DNA of 64,000 bases from Daphnia carinata (Eukaryota; Arthropoda; Branchiopoda; Diplostraca; Daphniidae). Positions 1-13,658 of this stretch are shown here, in pieces; position 1 is the first letter of the stretch; the number at the start of each line of letters is the position of its first letter. Position numbers and translations under genes: made by a program. A model generated the notes under the pieces. The model was not told the origin of the DNA. It searched no databases and saw only the letters and a program-made list of their open reading frames with translations. The DNA lies in contig NC_081333.1 in NCBI RefSeq assembly GCF_022539665.2, positions 12,026,971 to 12,090,970 of the forward strand, read 5' to 3'.

Positions 1-2700
1 TCCGAGACAGTTAAGCCGTTGATATATTGCGCCAATGTCTTGTTTCTCTCTTATCGTAATCATCAATACTACTTGTACTTTATTATCCGTTAATTTTGAA
101 ACGCACCGAATAAATGGGCGCCCACTTCGACTTATACGTTTATTTTTATATTGTCCTTGCACTTGCGGCCAGCACTTTATAATTATTACAAGAAACGAGA
201 GTAAAAGCATGGCTAGTGGCTTGCGGCCACCCTTCGTATATATATTTTTTTTATTTGCCGGAATCGTTCACTAAATAAAAGGCTAAACAATCTCTTGCTG
301 TTGCGGGTTCTCTCTCCGCTTTTATTAGATATCCCTGCCTCGAGCTTATCGAATAATGAGTCTGCAGTTTTTTCTTGTTGTTTTTACAAAACAAAAGCCG
401 ACTACTTAACATTCTCAAACAGCACAAACATGGAACAGAAAAACAAAAAACAAAAAAAAAAAAAATGAGCGATTGGAACGTTAAATATCCAGCTCGAAAC
501 ATTTGGGACGCATCATTTTTCTTTTTTCCAACTCATTTCCTTTTCTCGCGGAACATCAAGGAAAACAAAATCAATCAATAAAAAATTTTCTTTCACAAAA
601 CTTTCCTCCATAGCGGCAGATCTGTGTCTAATTCTTTTTAATAATTCCCCGTGTCTTTTTTTTTTTTTTTTTTAAATAATGATCAGGTAGTTTTTGATTG
701 GCGTCATGGGAGCCCCTGGCAGCCGCGTACGTGGCTCCTCGCTACACCGGCAGCAACGAGCAGCGAAAACAGCAAAAGGGCCGACCGATTTCTCAGAACT
801 TGTTGTCGCCCTCCGTCAGCATTTAAGCGTTACTATACAATTTTTTTTTTTTTTTTTACCCTTCGAATCAAAGACCTAATGAAGAACCATACCCAAAATA
901 GGTCATTGAGATAGGGGAAAGTTTTCACGGCTACCATCACATTTATTTTTTCTTCAAATTGAAAAAAAAAAAAAAAATTAAAATTAAGGGGGAAAAATGG
1001 ACAGGTTCTTCTATCGTGTTTTGATCGAGAAAAGAGCTGGATGAGATCCTGTACGTTAGTCTGATTGGACAGGGTAGGGTGAAATCATAGAAGAATTTTT
1101 AAATCCGTAAAGTTGTGTCTATACCCGAATTAGATGAACATACGATTCGATTTGCTTAAACCTTTTTTTTTTGGGGGGGGGGAATAAAGGAAGACCATTT
1201 GGAAATGGTTTGACTCTGATTGAGAGGTCAAACTTTAAAAAATGCCAAAGAATCAACTGTAAAATCGTTTCCTTTTTTCTTTCTTCCATATTGAAAGTCA
1301 AACGATTTCGATTGTGCCATCTAAATTGCTCGGCGTAAAGGAGAACCCCCAACAATCTTTATTGGAAGCCTCTTTTCTCATGTGATCCGATATCTATTAT
1401 CTATGCTCGTTTAAGGGGGGGGGGACAAGTAGAAGAAGAAGAAGAAAAAATAAATAAATAAATAAAATTGGGGTTCTAGCAGCAGCCAATGCCAACAACG
1501 CGCTAGATTGATAAATGACTCTAGAGGGCATTGTAAAGTCCCCCCCCCCCCCTGTCTATATCTTTCGCTCTTCTTCCATGCACTTTTTTGTATAGACCTC
1601 AGGTTGTATACAACAATCCTATCTGATTGGCAGCCACCAGAAAAGACTTTGTTCTTCTCTTTTCGGTCGTGTGCCCCATGTTGCCCTTTAGAGTCGGAAA
1701 AAAAAAAAAAAATCTATATAGGTACTACACATCGATGCGTTTCATCTTTTAATGTGTACACGCATGTGTGTGCTACTCACACACACACAAAGAAAAAAAA
1801 AATAGCCCTATAGCAATAGATCAATGGGCTGACAAGTTTTTATATTTTTTTACAAGGAAAAAAGGTGCGAAACAAAAAGTGGCAGTGGCTTTCGCTGCGT
1901 GAAATTCAGGTTATCGTGTCCAGGGGGTCTTGTCTACTCTATATGCATACACCTAGAATATATATAGATGAAAATGTCCAGCATCTGTTTTTTTTTTTTT
2001 TTTTTTTTTCAAAATGCTCATCGTACTATCTGCTCTGCTGATCGCCCCCCCCCCCCATTGGATTCTGTTTCCTTATTCGAAAAATGGTAGACATTTCACA
2101 CCATTTGTCAGAGTCCTCCGTCTTCATTGAAAAGACACCGTCGTTTGGGAACACACGAGTCCTCCGCATTCCTCGGCTTGTTCCAGCAGTTTACTGCCGT
2201 GCATCTCTGGGATGCATCGATATATTCACTGGACATTATTTTAAACATTTTTTTTTTTTTGGTTGAAAGTTTGGATTCTCGATGTGGGCATTTGTGGGTT
2301 CCCTATTTTGACCGAAGTCTTTGGTAAAGGTCGCAAAGGAGGCCCTGATGTGTTCCTCCTGCGGCGAACACAATGTCCACGATCTTCCATTTCTTTCCAA
2401 TTCATTAATAACAATTAGTTTGTTATACGAAATGTTCTTTTTTTTTCGTTTAACATTCCCAAATGAAAGGGCACTCAAAATTTTCAATTACGCGATTAAA
2501 CTTTAAGAGAAGAAAAGAAACTCGTAAAAAGTTTAGCGCTTAAAAGAAGCAGCTGGACAGCGTTCAGGTAGCAATTGAACTTCCCCATCAACATCAACTC
2601 CCCTTTAAATCCAGAAAAGGGAATTCAATTTTTTTTTTTTGTTTTTTTTTTTTCTTCCCTATTCACAGCTTTCCATGGCATCCGTAAACTCCATTGATCA
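1..2700. other. Gene-poor stretch, no supported gene
   Basis: I see no coding exon with both splice sites or a recognisable protein here. The sequence is broken by homopolymers: A and T runs of 10-20 bases, G or C runs near 1174, 1416, 1541 and 2045, and a short CA repeat near 1776-1790. Open frames in this stretch mostly consist of Phe or Lys runs translated from T or A tracts. Confidence 0.6.
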
Positions 2701-2730
2701 GAAGAGGATTTCAAGCTTCAATCAGTGGGC

Positions 2731-2870
2731 ATATATAAACAAAAGCAGCTAAGCCTCTTCTTTCCGATAATGTCGTCTTCCTTCACAGCCCTAGCCGAGA
2801 AATATGTCTTGTGGACTGATCCGGATTTGAGCTGCTGGACAATCCAATCTTATATACGTCTCCCGACTCT
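2731..2870 (+). other. Candidate TATA-linked short first exon
   Basis: A TATATAAA box at 2731-2738 is followed 32 bases after its end by ATG at 2770. The frame stays open for 33 codons to a strong donor, CT|GTAAGTCT, at 2870/2871. A pyrimidine-rich acceptor ending TTTGCAG lies at 2907, and a stronger one, a long T run ending CAACAG, at 3012. The predicted peptide begins MSSSFTALAEKYVLW and I do not recognise it. It could be the first exon of a short gene, the first exon of a noncoding transcript, or chance. Joining either acceptor gives no familiar protein. Confidence 0.2.
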
Positions 2871-3349
2871 GTAAGTCTACCACAGCAATCATCGCATCCG
2901 TTTGCAGCATAATCCTTCACTCGACAATGTCCTGCAAGTTTCTCTCAACAATGTCGAATTCACGCCACATTTCTTTTTTGTTTTTTTTTTTTTTTTTTGC
3001 CTGCTCCAACAGAATGATATCTCGCGCTTACTGGATGCAACCGGACTTTTTGAGAGACGTATCTTGTATTCCATTTGGCTCGGCCTCTCGGTGCTCCTTT
3101 TCTTGGCGCTGATGTCAAGTGCGTTCTGCAATCGCTTTGCCGTTGCCATGGCTCTTTTCGAAGGCTTGACCGTTCAAGTGCTAATACGCTTCCCCCCCCC
3201 CCCTCGCTATTGTTTCCTTGGCTCGGGACTTTGCGTGTGTGGCCATAACGGTTTACAGCAGAGAGGCAGCGCACGAGAGAGAAAAGAAGATATCAGTTCA
3301 ACGGCACACACTCGACCGCAAAACCTCGCATCGCGGGGAAATACATAAA

Positions 3350-6300
3350 AGATACGGCACCCAGCCAAGTGGCACATTGCCGCCCTCCCCTCTCTACAAT
3401 TTTTGCCTTTTCCTGTATTCAATGACGGCCAATTTTTTGAACGAAATTCAATCAAATTCAATTTGTACGTCAGCGCAGACAAGATTCAATTGGTCTTCCT
3501 TCTTACAACGTGTCTGACCAATGTAAAAAAGAAAACTGTTAGATCAGAGCGATATCATCGCAGAGACATTGGATGTATTTATTCTGATCGAGAAAAAAAA
3601 AAAAAAAAAGAAGAAATCTTTGATAGTGTCTGCGTGAACGACCGTGGCACATCGATCGACTGACTGGACTATAAGCCTTGGTACGATGCGCATAACAAGG
3701 GGCCATCAGCTATTCATGCCTTTCGTTCTTCGGCTGCTGATTCATTACCGAACGTCCCTTCCGATTGTTAAGAAAGACACTAGCCTTTTTCTTACCTTGT
3801 CGACCCCCCCCCTCTCTCTCTCTCTCTCTGCTCTTTGAAGAGACACGCACTATAAATTTAGTGCCGTTACATTGACGCCAGCATCGAAGGGCGACTGCTT
3901 TTTACGGAACGATGGGGGGAGTAGGATCATTGACGATGGAGAGCCGAGTAGGAATTTTTATAGAAAAAAAAAGAGGCAGCAGCAGCCCAAACGTGTCGAC
4001 CATCACACCATCGTTTTGGATGGGGCTGTTTGGGATCGATCGATCGGCGTTAACTGGAGTCTCGTACACACCTCCGGCCGTTCGTCTTCTTCTCGCCGTG
4101 CGTCACTGATATGTAAGGCTCGTTTCCTCGAGTTATGTACGTGGGCGTAATCTATTCCAATCTTCAGCACAAGTCGTTCCCAAATGAAACTTTGCTTTTT
4201 AAGATTTAAAAAAAAAAAAAAAATTCAAAATCTTCAGAGAAGCGGATGCGGTTTTTTCGGACTCCAAAAAAAAAAAAAAAAGAACAGGCCGGATATGATT
4301 GAGGATCAGTTAAACGGGAAGTCGTTGATGTTCAAATAAACGACACCACTATATCCTTTTGTGGTTTGTTTTCCCTCTTCAGCTATCTATCTTTTTTTTT
4401 TTAAGACTTGAGTTTGAGTTGATATTATATGGCAACTTTTGAACGTCTGTGAATGATTAGCCAAACGGACGAATGGTGGAGGGGTACTACAGTTGAGGGT
4501 ACCCACTTATTAGCTGGGTGTGTGTCATTTTATGACAGCGGAAACGCGAGACTTATCGCGTTATCGCGCGTTAAGTTGGCATTTGTCAACTGGACAACGG
4601 CAATGAACTCTTCACATAAGTCTTAAGTTAATAATACACTCGACAGTCTCTTCTATTTTCACTTTTTAAGGCTTCAGTTTTTATGTTTGAAAAAATTGTT
4701 TTGACTTTCCTTCGATCGGCTTCTATTTATCTAACTTTATTATAACGATGGTATGGGGGGGGGGGGTGTATTGTGTTATTCGTTTAACGCCTGGCCGCTG
4801 GCTATGGGCAAGCCTTGTATCACGCCTCGGCTGATTGACTGTCGGCGGAACTGGCCAATTGGATTTTTTTTCCCCCCCTAACAGATCGAAAACGGAGACA
4901 AGAGGTACACAGGCGAGCAATAGAAATTCCAAATCGAAAATTACAATTTTTATTTTTAAAAAATGACTTTGCCTTTCTTTCTGTATTTGATGCGGCGAAA
5001 AAAAAAAAAAAAAAGAAAAAAAAAAAAAAGCAAGCTTGTCAGGCCTGATTAAAGTCGATTGTTTTTCTTGTTGTCTTTGGCTCTGGTTTCGTCTGTCTAT
5101 AGAGACAGCTGACCGATTTGGGTGTTTCGCCTATCCGCCCTGTACTGTCTCGACCACCACTTGAGACGGGCCGACTTTATTTTTGGGCGGATGCGCTAGC
5201 AAACGATGGAGGCTCACAACTGTACTCAGGGAGACTATAACAACAACAAGCAATCATCCGTTCAAAAACAAAATCTTTTTTTTTTTTTTTTTTTCTTTTG
5301 ACCGAGAAAATAAATTTACAAAAAAAAAAAAAAAAAAAAACAAGAAAACACAAATACCAGAGAACGAAAAAAAACAAAAACGGGATCAGATAACACGGAC
5401 ACGCAGAAATTTCTATCGTAAAAATTGAGGCTCCATTTATTTCCAACAACGGAAAGAAAATAAAAAAAACAAAAAAACAAATGACTGCGTATGTGTATGC
5501 CTTGACAAAAATTGGCTTCGGTTGCGCGTTGTGCCGCAGCATAAACACGCAGATAAATACCTGACCGAGATTTCCAACGTTAAATGTGTCGATATTTTCT
5601 TTTTTTTTTTTTACATTTGCAGGAAGTTCTCCTTGTTTTTTTCTTTCAATGTTTTTTTTTTTTATCGCTGACACGTGATCAGACACCTCTCTCTTCTCTT
5701 TCACTAATATTCTCCACCCTTGTCCAGCTGTCAAAAATTCTTTGGAAATTCTCAAACTTGGTCCTGTCTATTTGTTCATAAATTTACTGGAAAAATAAAT
5801 GGAGAACAAAAAAAGACCTTCGTTCGTTATCCATTTCATATTGAACACGGGGATTTAACAAAAAAAAAAAAAAAAAACGTAGATTCAAACTAAATAAAAA
5901 ATGAGGGAAATTGAAGGGGCCGAGTACACAGACTCGTAAGAGCCACAAGCAAACCACTTCGGTGCATGGAAAAAACGTAGGGACTTGATATAGAACCATT
6001 TTTAAAAGCTTTAGATACACACAGATAATGCCAGATATGAACTAACTAACCATAAGGTTAAAGAGACGACGATTCCACTGACCGCTTGTCTATTAACCTT
6101 CAGAAAACTCCCCCTTCTAAAAAAAAAACTTAAATGACAGGAACACAAAGTTCCAATCTCCAGACACGGATCAGTTTATAATAACCGGTGTTTCAATCAA
6201 GCGTAACATTTCCTCCTGCTGTAGAGTTAATTCTTAATGACTTTGAATTTGTTTCATTTTTCGTGTGGGTCTTTTAGCGGCAGAACAAAACGAAAGTGAG

Positions 6301-6486
6301 ACGATAAAAGGCTTTAAAAAAGAATGTGGGCTTATGTCGTTCTTCCTCTCATTTTTTAAATTTTCATCGTATATTCTATCGTTTCGTTAATGACCCTCTC
6401 TATTTTTTTCCGCGTTGTGCGTCGTATATATACGCGGAATTTCCGATTCGCCGCGCCGCATACGATGAGAGAGACTAATCACTGTT

Positions 6487-6524
<38 letters not shown>

Positions 6525-9500
6525 GAAATTCCAGCATTCCTACATTTTTATCTTGTTCGTCTTTTGTTCAACATTATTATTTTTTTTTTTTATATTTCAA
6601 CTTTATTTTTTTATTATTTTTTTAGTCTTCTTGTATCCCAGAAAATCGACAGGGATAATATCATTCACGGCCCAGTCACGCTCTTTCGGTTCAAAGAGTC
6701 AGGTGAAGGGAATAGTTAAAAAAAAAAGGACGTCTACAACAGAAGAAAACTTTTCTTTCCCTTCCACACACACACAAGAAAAAATCAAGTGAAAAAAAAA
6801 AATGCTTACATCACGGAGCCTTTTTTTTTTTTTTTTTTTTTATACCCGAGCCGCCAAGACGAAAGTTCCGCACTCATCCGGGCCTCCCCTTTTTTCTTTT
6901 TTCTTAGGGAGTCCTGCACGCGCAAGTGTCGGATTGCTTTCATACACCATGCTGTTTCCAACTTTTCTATTTTCCTTCTTCTTCTTCTTCTTTCAATCGA
7001 CTCTGAACACAGTTGCCGGAAGCTTTTTGGATTTTTGTTGGGCCCGATGGATCTAGCTGTAGAGCTGTCCCTTTTTCTTTTTTTTCGTGACTTAATATAT
7101 TAACACCATAAAAACATTAACGCCTGTCGTGTAACACTACTCGAATTCTCTTTTTTTTTCCGAACGACGATATACATTTTGAGTTTTCCTCGATGCTGTT
7201 ACACTCGCCCTTCGTTCGCCTTTCATCCACCGTCCTTATGTTTCCGCCTTTTTTTTTTTTTCTCTCGTTCCATTCGCTGCTTTAGCAGCTGCATTTTCTT
7301 TTACTTTGAATCCCTTGAACTTTTTTCTCTTTTCGCTGTCAACGCCATGAGACAAAGATGTCAACTGATATTCCGCGCAAAAAAAAAAAAAAAAAAAAAA
7401 AAAAACTTAATGTCCAAAGAAAGTAAAAAGAGAGAGAAACGGGTGGGCAGACATCCGCTCGTGCATCGCCCCCCCAACTTCAAACGTAAAGAAAGAAAAA
7501 ATCTGAATGACTGATGCATCTAGGCTTCCGTGAGAGGCATCTTTAAACATCGTACAAGCCGCTACGATGTATAAGGAAAGAAAAAAAAAAAAAAATACCT
7601 AACCAAATCGCATCCATCTTTTCGAAAAGAGCTGAAGATTTTTATTTTTTTTTCCAACTTGTGTTGACATGTCCAGCAGTAGCCTCAATGGTCGAGACAA
7701 ACAGACACGCAAACAAAACACACACACAAACTCGGCCTTTCGTTATTTTTTGTTGGTAGGCCTACAATCTCCGGTTACATTCCTCCTCTTGAATTGAGTA
7801 GAGGAGAGAAAAAAAAAAAAAGGGGAACCTTACTATTTGCCGTGTCGTTTCACGTTAAATGCGTACTGTGTGTGTGTGCGCGGCGAACGTGTAACCCGAG
7901 TCCTTGCCTTTCTGAGCCCACCGTATTTTGAACACACTCTTCAGCCTGTGTAGCAGAGACATCAAATCTGGAACCATTTCAAGAAGGTTCTTTTTTTTTT
8001 TTTTTTCTTTTCGTCTTGTGTCACTTTGCTAGTTTTCTTTTTTAAATTTCCATTTGGTCTTCGTATGTTGATGATTTTTCAACTGAATACACACAATCCA
8101 CTTATCGTGACGTGGATTTGTGGATGAGAGAGAAAGCCAAACGAGGCGTCTATCCCTTTTTCTTTTTCGTAGGGATAGAGGGGGGGAGAGAGAGATTGAA
8201 ATAGACAAAAAGCGGCCGAGTCATGGTGCATTGGTTGCACAGCACGAAATTTCGACTTGAGTGAATCTAAGCGCACGAGCGCCGCACCCGATATTATTTA
8301 CAATCCACACACACACACACACAAAACCGAAAAAAGAAATAAAAATCGAACAAAAGGGGAAATGAAAACACAAGGGGAGTTTGGAGGGCAGAAAAGCTAA
8401 TCGCTTGATCGACATTTCCATACCTGATATTGAAAGCCATACGCTCCAGCCAACGTACTATCTACTATGTACGTTGATATGCAAAGGATATAGCCCACTT
8501 GGCTATTATTTATCACGAAAATGATAAACATCTTTGCTCGGTTCACTTTCCAAGTCGTATATTTTTATAAAATACTGCCGCTTGTTTTACCTCTTTGGCT
8601 ATATCCGGCACTGTCGTTCTCCAAAGCTTATTATCCCGCCTTATTTTTAAAACGTCAAATAAAATTCCAGAAGACAAGGCGAGCGATACTTAAAAAACAA
8701 CAAACGCCGCGTGACTCTCTCACGACTTTTTGGCACGTCTTTGCGTCATCACTCGTCTGTGTTCCTCATTCGTCTTTTCCCTTTTTTTTTTTTTTTTTTT
8801 CTGGGTTGGGTTATTATTTATTACGGCTAGTTAAAAGCACTAACATAGTTATATATATATACAGTATCTATTTAAAAAGCCGTGAATATAGCGTTACAAG
8901 ATCGTATAAAGTCAGCACCGGTTATTGCGTGGTCCCATTTTCAAAAACCGACCAACGAAGTGAAATAAAAATAAAAAAGGAATGAATCAATGTGTGGAAC
9001 CATCCATTTTTTATTTGAGGAGCTTCCTATATTTGTAAATCTATTTTAATTTAATTTTTTTTTTTTTTTTGACTCTCCCAAATTAAAAACCACAATGGCA
9101 CGCACATTGCCTTAAATCACGCAATTCCAAAGCGAGGGGGATACATCAATTCGAAAAAGAAAAAAAAAAAAGATACCCATTGTTCCCGAAAGGAAATAAA
9201 CACAACAAACGAATTGACAGACAGGATTACGCATGTGAAACACGAGTGACGATGATTGTGTGCGTACATTTCTCGTACGATTCTTTTTATCGTGTTCCTT
9301 CTGGCATACGATGACGATAAGATGCAAGAATGCGCTCGATTGGCCATCGCCTCCACACGTGGAGAGACAGACACATGTACAAGAGAAAAAAAAGGAAAGG
9401 AAAAATGGCCCGCGTGGCCGCGCCCTTGACGTTTGTGTACATACACACGCTTCAGCTCGATTACCATAAATACCCCGTGCTGTGAAATGACCGACAAGGG

Positions 9501-12050
9501 CTCCCGCGGCTCCCTCCCGATGCTTTTGCTGCCGGTTATTTCCATTCAAGTGTGTTTTTTTTCTTCTTATCTTTTCTTGTTGTTGCTTATTCCTCTATAT
9601 CTGCCTTTCTTTCTTCTTCTTGAAAATCTAGAAATATAACGGAATGAAATCGTAGGAATTCAAGAAAAAAATCCTTCGCGTGAACGACGTGAGGTACAAG
9701 AGCAGCCGGCTCAGGCTCATCCAAAACATTTTCATCGGCCTATAAAGCTTTAAGGGGATCGCTTTTGCTCCGGTGCTGTACCGTAGCGACTCTTTTTTTT
9801 TCTTCTTTCTTTCCGATGTTACAAAAAAAAAAAAAAAAAACTATAAAAAGAAAACAGGGAACCATCGTAGAAGACGCACACAGCTTCAATGAATTTCAAA
9901 TCGAGGAAAAGAGACGAACGATATACATTAAACATGAGCTCCGAAACGCTATAGACGGACAAGAGGAGCACAAAAAGAAAAAAAACAAAAAAACAAAGTG
10001 GCTGTAGCAAAGAGGAACACGGTGATACGAAGCAGAGATTTTGTGTGTTATTTTCTTCGAGTCACTCGTTAGTTCGTTGAATAATGCACAACCACCAACT
10101 CTTCCAAGTTTTTTTTTTTTCGTTCATCTTTCTTTTTCTTTTTGACAGCCTTTTTCCCTACCGTTTCTTATGATGATGTCGATGCTCAGATCAATTCGAG
10201 TACCATTTTCTATCAATAAAAGAAGACCTTTCTTTTGTCCCTGGCGCGCATACCTGGCATTCGTTTGTAGCCCTTCGGAAAGTCGGTGATTTTTCTTCAA
10301 TATAGCGGGGCTAAAAATTGGCTATAAAAATCACTGAGCTGGACATGAATCGTTCCTCGCATTCCCATCTGCTTGGCTATTCATAGCCAGGTAATGCGAA
10401 ATATTGTGAATCAAATCACAAGGCATTTTTTTTTTTTGGAGGGGAAAGTGTGCTACGTGTGTCGCAGTTTTATTGTCCGTTGCCTATGGATACCAGCATG
10501 AAATTTCGAGTTCACCGGGTTATTGCGTACCTTCTGCGCCATCCGCTATGAAAAGACATTTTTTTTTTCTTCTTTCTTTTGAGTCCGGGGTATTTTTTTT
10601 CTTTTGATTATTTTTAACAACCGTATGCGTTTACAAAGGGGTCGAAGAGAAAGCAAGTTCATCACACAGGACAACAGAGATTTTAGGGCCCAAAAAATGC
10701 GAGAGGACCACCACTACTAAAAATAAAGAAAAGAGAAACAAGTTGAGAGAGGACCCCGACCACTGGAACCCCCCATCGTTCAAACATTATTGTGTGTCGC
10801 CCATATAAAATTCTGGACGCTGAACTTAAAGGTGTTCAGTTGTCCAACACTATAAGGATGTATTCTCTCTGAGGCTTGCCAACACCAAAGACGGGAGGGG
10901 GGGGGGGGAATGGTGTTCTTTTATTTTCCTATTTCTCTCTTCGTCTTCCTCCCGAGCGGCCCCCACTTTACCTCCCGGGGCTTTATTATTGACTGATTAC
11001 TCTGTTATACACAAAATATAGCCAGTGGCGGGGGGGCGTTTTCTTTTTTTTTTTTTTTTTTTTTTTAACCCCCCCTAAAAAAGAAAAACATTTTTTTCTT
11101 TCCTACGTCCCCCATTCTCATGCGCAATTGCGGCTCTTCGGACCTACTACACTGCAGCAATTTCAAGAGCTCTAGCAAGAAGAGAGGGGGGTCATTTTAA
11201 AACCTGAAGGGCGCCCTGGAACAATGTAAAGGCCATAGGCCAAAGTTAGAAAAAAAGAAAAAGGGAATGATGGCAATAAGTCCATGTTCTATGGAAGCTA
11301 CCAGCAGACAAGAGAACTTGACATTTATGAGCATTCTTCAGCAGGCCGCCGTCTTCCCTTTTTTCTTTCCCTTCGTTTATAACACGTAACGTCCGCGTGT
11401 GTGTGTGTACGCACATACGCTAGAAGAGACGTGTTTTCCTGTCGACAGTCATAATGAAAAAAAAAAAGAACAACAACAAAAAACCGACACTTGAATAAGA
11501 CGACCGGGACCCCTAGAAAAAGCCAGCGCCCCGTGAATTGAATGATTCGAAGGTAGCAACGGTAATATAACGGTCCAAGCTCACGGTCTTTTCACCCCTT
11601 GCACCTACTGTATTCTATCCGTTTTTTCGTTTAGTTTTTTATTTAGTTTTTCATGAATATAAATAGAAAATGCTAATAATTTTTTTTTGTTACTAGTTTT
11701 CGGTAAGGTTTCGTTACTAGATCTGAGTATTATCCAAAATTTACCTAAATTATCGGCCCTAGGTTACTTTGATGTCAATCTTCATTTAATACCACAGGTA
11801 TTCACGAATTTTAAGTTTTAAATAAATGTAAAGAGATATTTTTTTACATTTTTTTTTAGTTAATTGGTACCACGTTGACGTACCTTTTCATCCTCTACCA
11901 GTTCCATTCGTCGGAGAAAAGTGAATAAAGAAAAAAAAAATTACTGTGTTTGAAAATATCAGATTTCTTGGTATCCATTATTTTCAATCCCTTATACCTG
12001 TAAGAAAAGTAATATGCAAAAATAAATAAAACTGTAAACCAAAATTGTTT
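3350..12050. other. Gene-poor stretch, possible very long intron of the minus-strand collagen-like gene
   Basis: No exon could be supported. The stretch is rich in A/T runs, including a 31-base A run at 6491-6521, with a CA repeat near 8308-8323 and CT repeat at about 3817-3829 just beyond an earlier C run. If the transmembrane collagen-like gene starting at 18855 on the minus strand continues in this direction, this DNA is intronic. I searched for minus-strand exons with Gly-Pro-Pro coding patterns and found none that fit. Confidence 0.5.
6491..6521. repeat. 31-base A homopolymer
   Basis: Uninterrupted run of 31 adenines, one of the longest of very many A/T runs in the gene-poor flanks. Its length may be affected by polymerase slippage during sequencing. 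Confidence 0.9.
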
Positions 12051-12059
12051 TTTTCTGGG

Positions 12060-12230
12060 GTATGGTCTCGTGCTTATAACGGGTAGGCGACGGCACGTAA
12101 GCCGACGGGTAGGGATAGCGCGTGCTCTGCAAAATAATATTAACTAAATACCTTTCTTTAAAAAAAAAAAAAAAAATTTAAATAGCACAATAACAAAGAT
12201 TCGATCCCGTGAAATCAGCATGGCAGCTGT
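12060..12230 (+). repeat. SINE-like segment with box-B-like motif
   Basis: A GC-richer patch with two copies of ACGGGTAGG (12079-12115 area) is followed by an A run and then GATTCGATCCC near 12200, which resembles the RNA polymerase III internal box B of tRNA genes. No clear box A or cloverleaf can be drawn. Its position beside the better SINE candidate at 12326 suggests an older or rearranged tRNA-derived repeat. Confidence 0.3.
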
Positions 12231-12325
12231 AAACTGTTCCACAGCGCCATACTGCAGTCAACCACTACATACATAAGCTGTCTATTTGAACGCGTGACCC
12301 CCACAGCAAAATTTGGTTGAGATGT

Positions 12326-12600
12326 GCGGTCCTGGCACAGTGGTTACCACCTTCGCTTCGCATTCTGAAGGCCCCGGGTTCAAGTCCCGACACCGCCAAT
12401 TTCCCTCCCTCCCTTTCCCGCCAATTCATCATTCAAGATACGCAAGATTCTACGCCTTCAAGAAAGAAAAACAAGAAGAGAGAAAAGAAGAAGAAAGAAA
12501 AACAAGAAGAGAGAAAAGAAGAAGAGAGAAAACAAGAAGAAAGAAAAAAAGAAGAGAGAAAATAAGAAGATGGAAAACAAGAAGAAAGAAAAAAGAAGAG
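12326..12600 (+). repeat. tRNA-derived SINE-like element with purine-rich tail
   Basis: The head (12326-12398) has both internal RNA polymerase III control boxes at tRNA spacing: box A TGGCACAGTGG at 12333-12343 and box B GGTTCAAGTCC at 12377-12387, inside a T-stem CGGG/CCCG. The acceptor stem pairs only over five bases (GCGGT with ACCGC), so this is not a normal functional tRNA. It is followed at about 12450-12600 by a degenerate A/G repeat built on AAGAAGAGAGAAAAG-type units, like a SINE tail. A decayed tRNA gene beside an unrelated simple repeat is the alternative. Confidence 0.55.
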
Positions 12601-12635
12601 CCATGCCTACTATAAAGGGGCTAAATGGCGCACCA

Positions 12636-12719
12636 AAAAAAGCCTGGCCAGGCTAAAAATGGCAAAAAAAAGCCTTGCCAGGCTAAAAATGGCAAAAAAA
12701 GCCTTGCCAGGCTAAAAAT
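12636..12719 (+). repeat. Three tandem copies of a ~29-bp unit
   Basis: Three adjacent copies share an A run, then GCCTTGCCAGGCT (first copy GCCTGGCCAGGCT), then AAAAATGGC or AAAAATCG. The inner part AGCCTGGCCAGGCT of the first copy is palindromic. They follow the SINE-like tail directly, so they may be part of the same composite repeat. Confidence 0.75.
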
Positions 12720-13657
12720 CGATCTGTAGTACTGTTCACTACACGTTAAAGATCGACCCACAAACTGAAGGGTGGAGAAGAGGGGAACATTGAACGTAGG
12801 CTGTTCGTTAGCCTCCCCACGGCCTGAAAGACGGCTCGTGGATGCAGGCAGCTTATGATCGGGATATGTGACCCAATTCGATACCCGTAAGTTTTTGTTG
12901 TGTTTTACTGTGTTTTACATAAAATACAGTGATTTCATAAAATGAGTGTGAACCTTTTTTCCTTTTTGCGTGTAGAAATAAAAAAGAACGAAGATGGACG
13001 CGATAAGACCAACTGGAGAAATACGAAAAAAAAAAAGAGGGCGACGTGAGCGTAACACCTGTAATTTGCACCCGGAACTGGAACAAGTCACCCCCCCCCT
13101 CTAGCCTCAAAAAACAATTGGGGAGAAAAACAAGTAAAAGAAAAAGAAAAACCATGTAAAAATAACGTACAATGAAGACCAAACGTGACTTTAGCTGTGC
13201 GACGTGCGTTCCAGCAACAGCCAAGTTGGCCAGTTCGGCCCTTAACGCGCACACACTTCCCTATCCGTATGTTGATTTTTTTTTCTGTCCCTCTCTCACT
13301 CTCGTTTCCCTTCAAAAAGTTGTTTATCAACTCGGACCTTTAAAAAAGAAATATTTAATGCACCTGCTGAAGAACCGTGACGATGTTTGTTGGGGTTCGA
13401 CACTTTAATGTACTGCCACATACAGCGACTGCTGAAAAGAAAGAAACGTGACGGGTGGTCAATGCTGGGATGGTACTCGACTCACGATGTTCGATATTAT
13501 AGTCGCAACAGTTATGATGTCGTGAATACGAGAGGCCGTTATTTGTCGATGGAGAAACTTTACCGGGAATGAATTGCGGGATTATCTGAAAAAAATCCAC
13601 GCACGTTTTCCCTCTTCTATCCCGCAAAAGCAAAAAATTTTTATTACGTTCACAACC

Positions 13658-13658
<1 letters not shown>

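Noticed and set aside
5177-5755. Minus-strand open frame of 192 codons
   Set aside because: It consists of Phe and Lys runs translated from T and A tracts, with no conserved motif and no splice or promoter context.
13088-13330. Minus-strand frame containing KGRTGQLG, considered as a collagen exon of the gene starting at 18855
   Set aside because: Only two Gly-X-Y triplets, no pyrimidine tract before the acceptor-like AG, and the frame is interrupted by unrelated residues.
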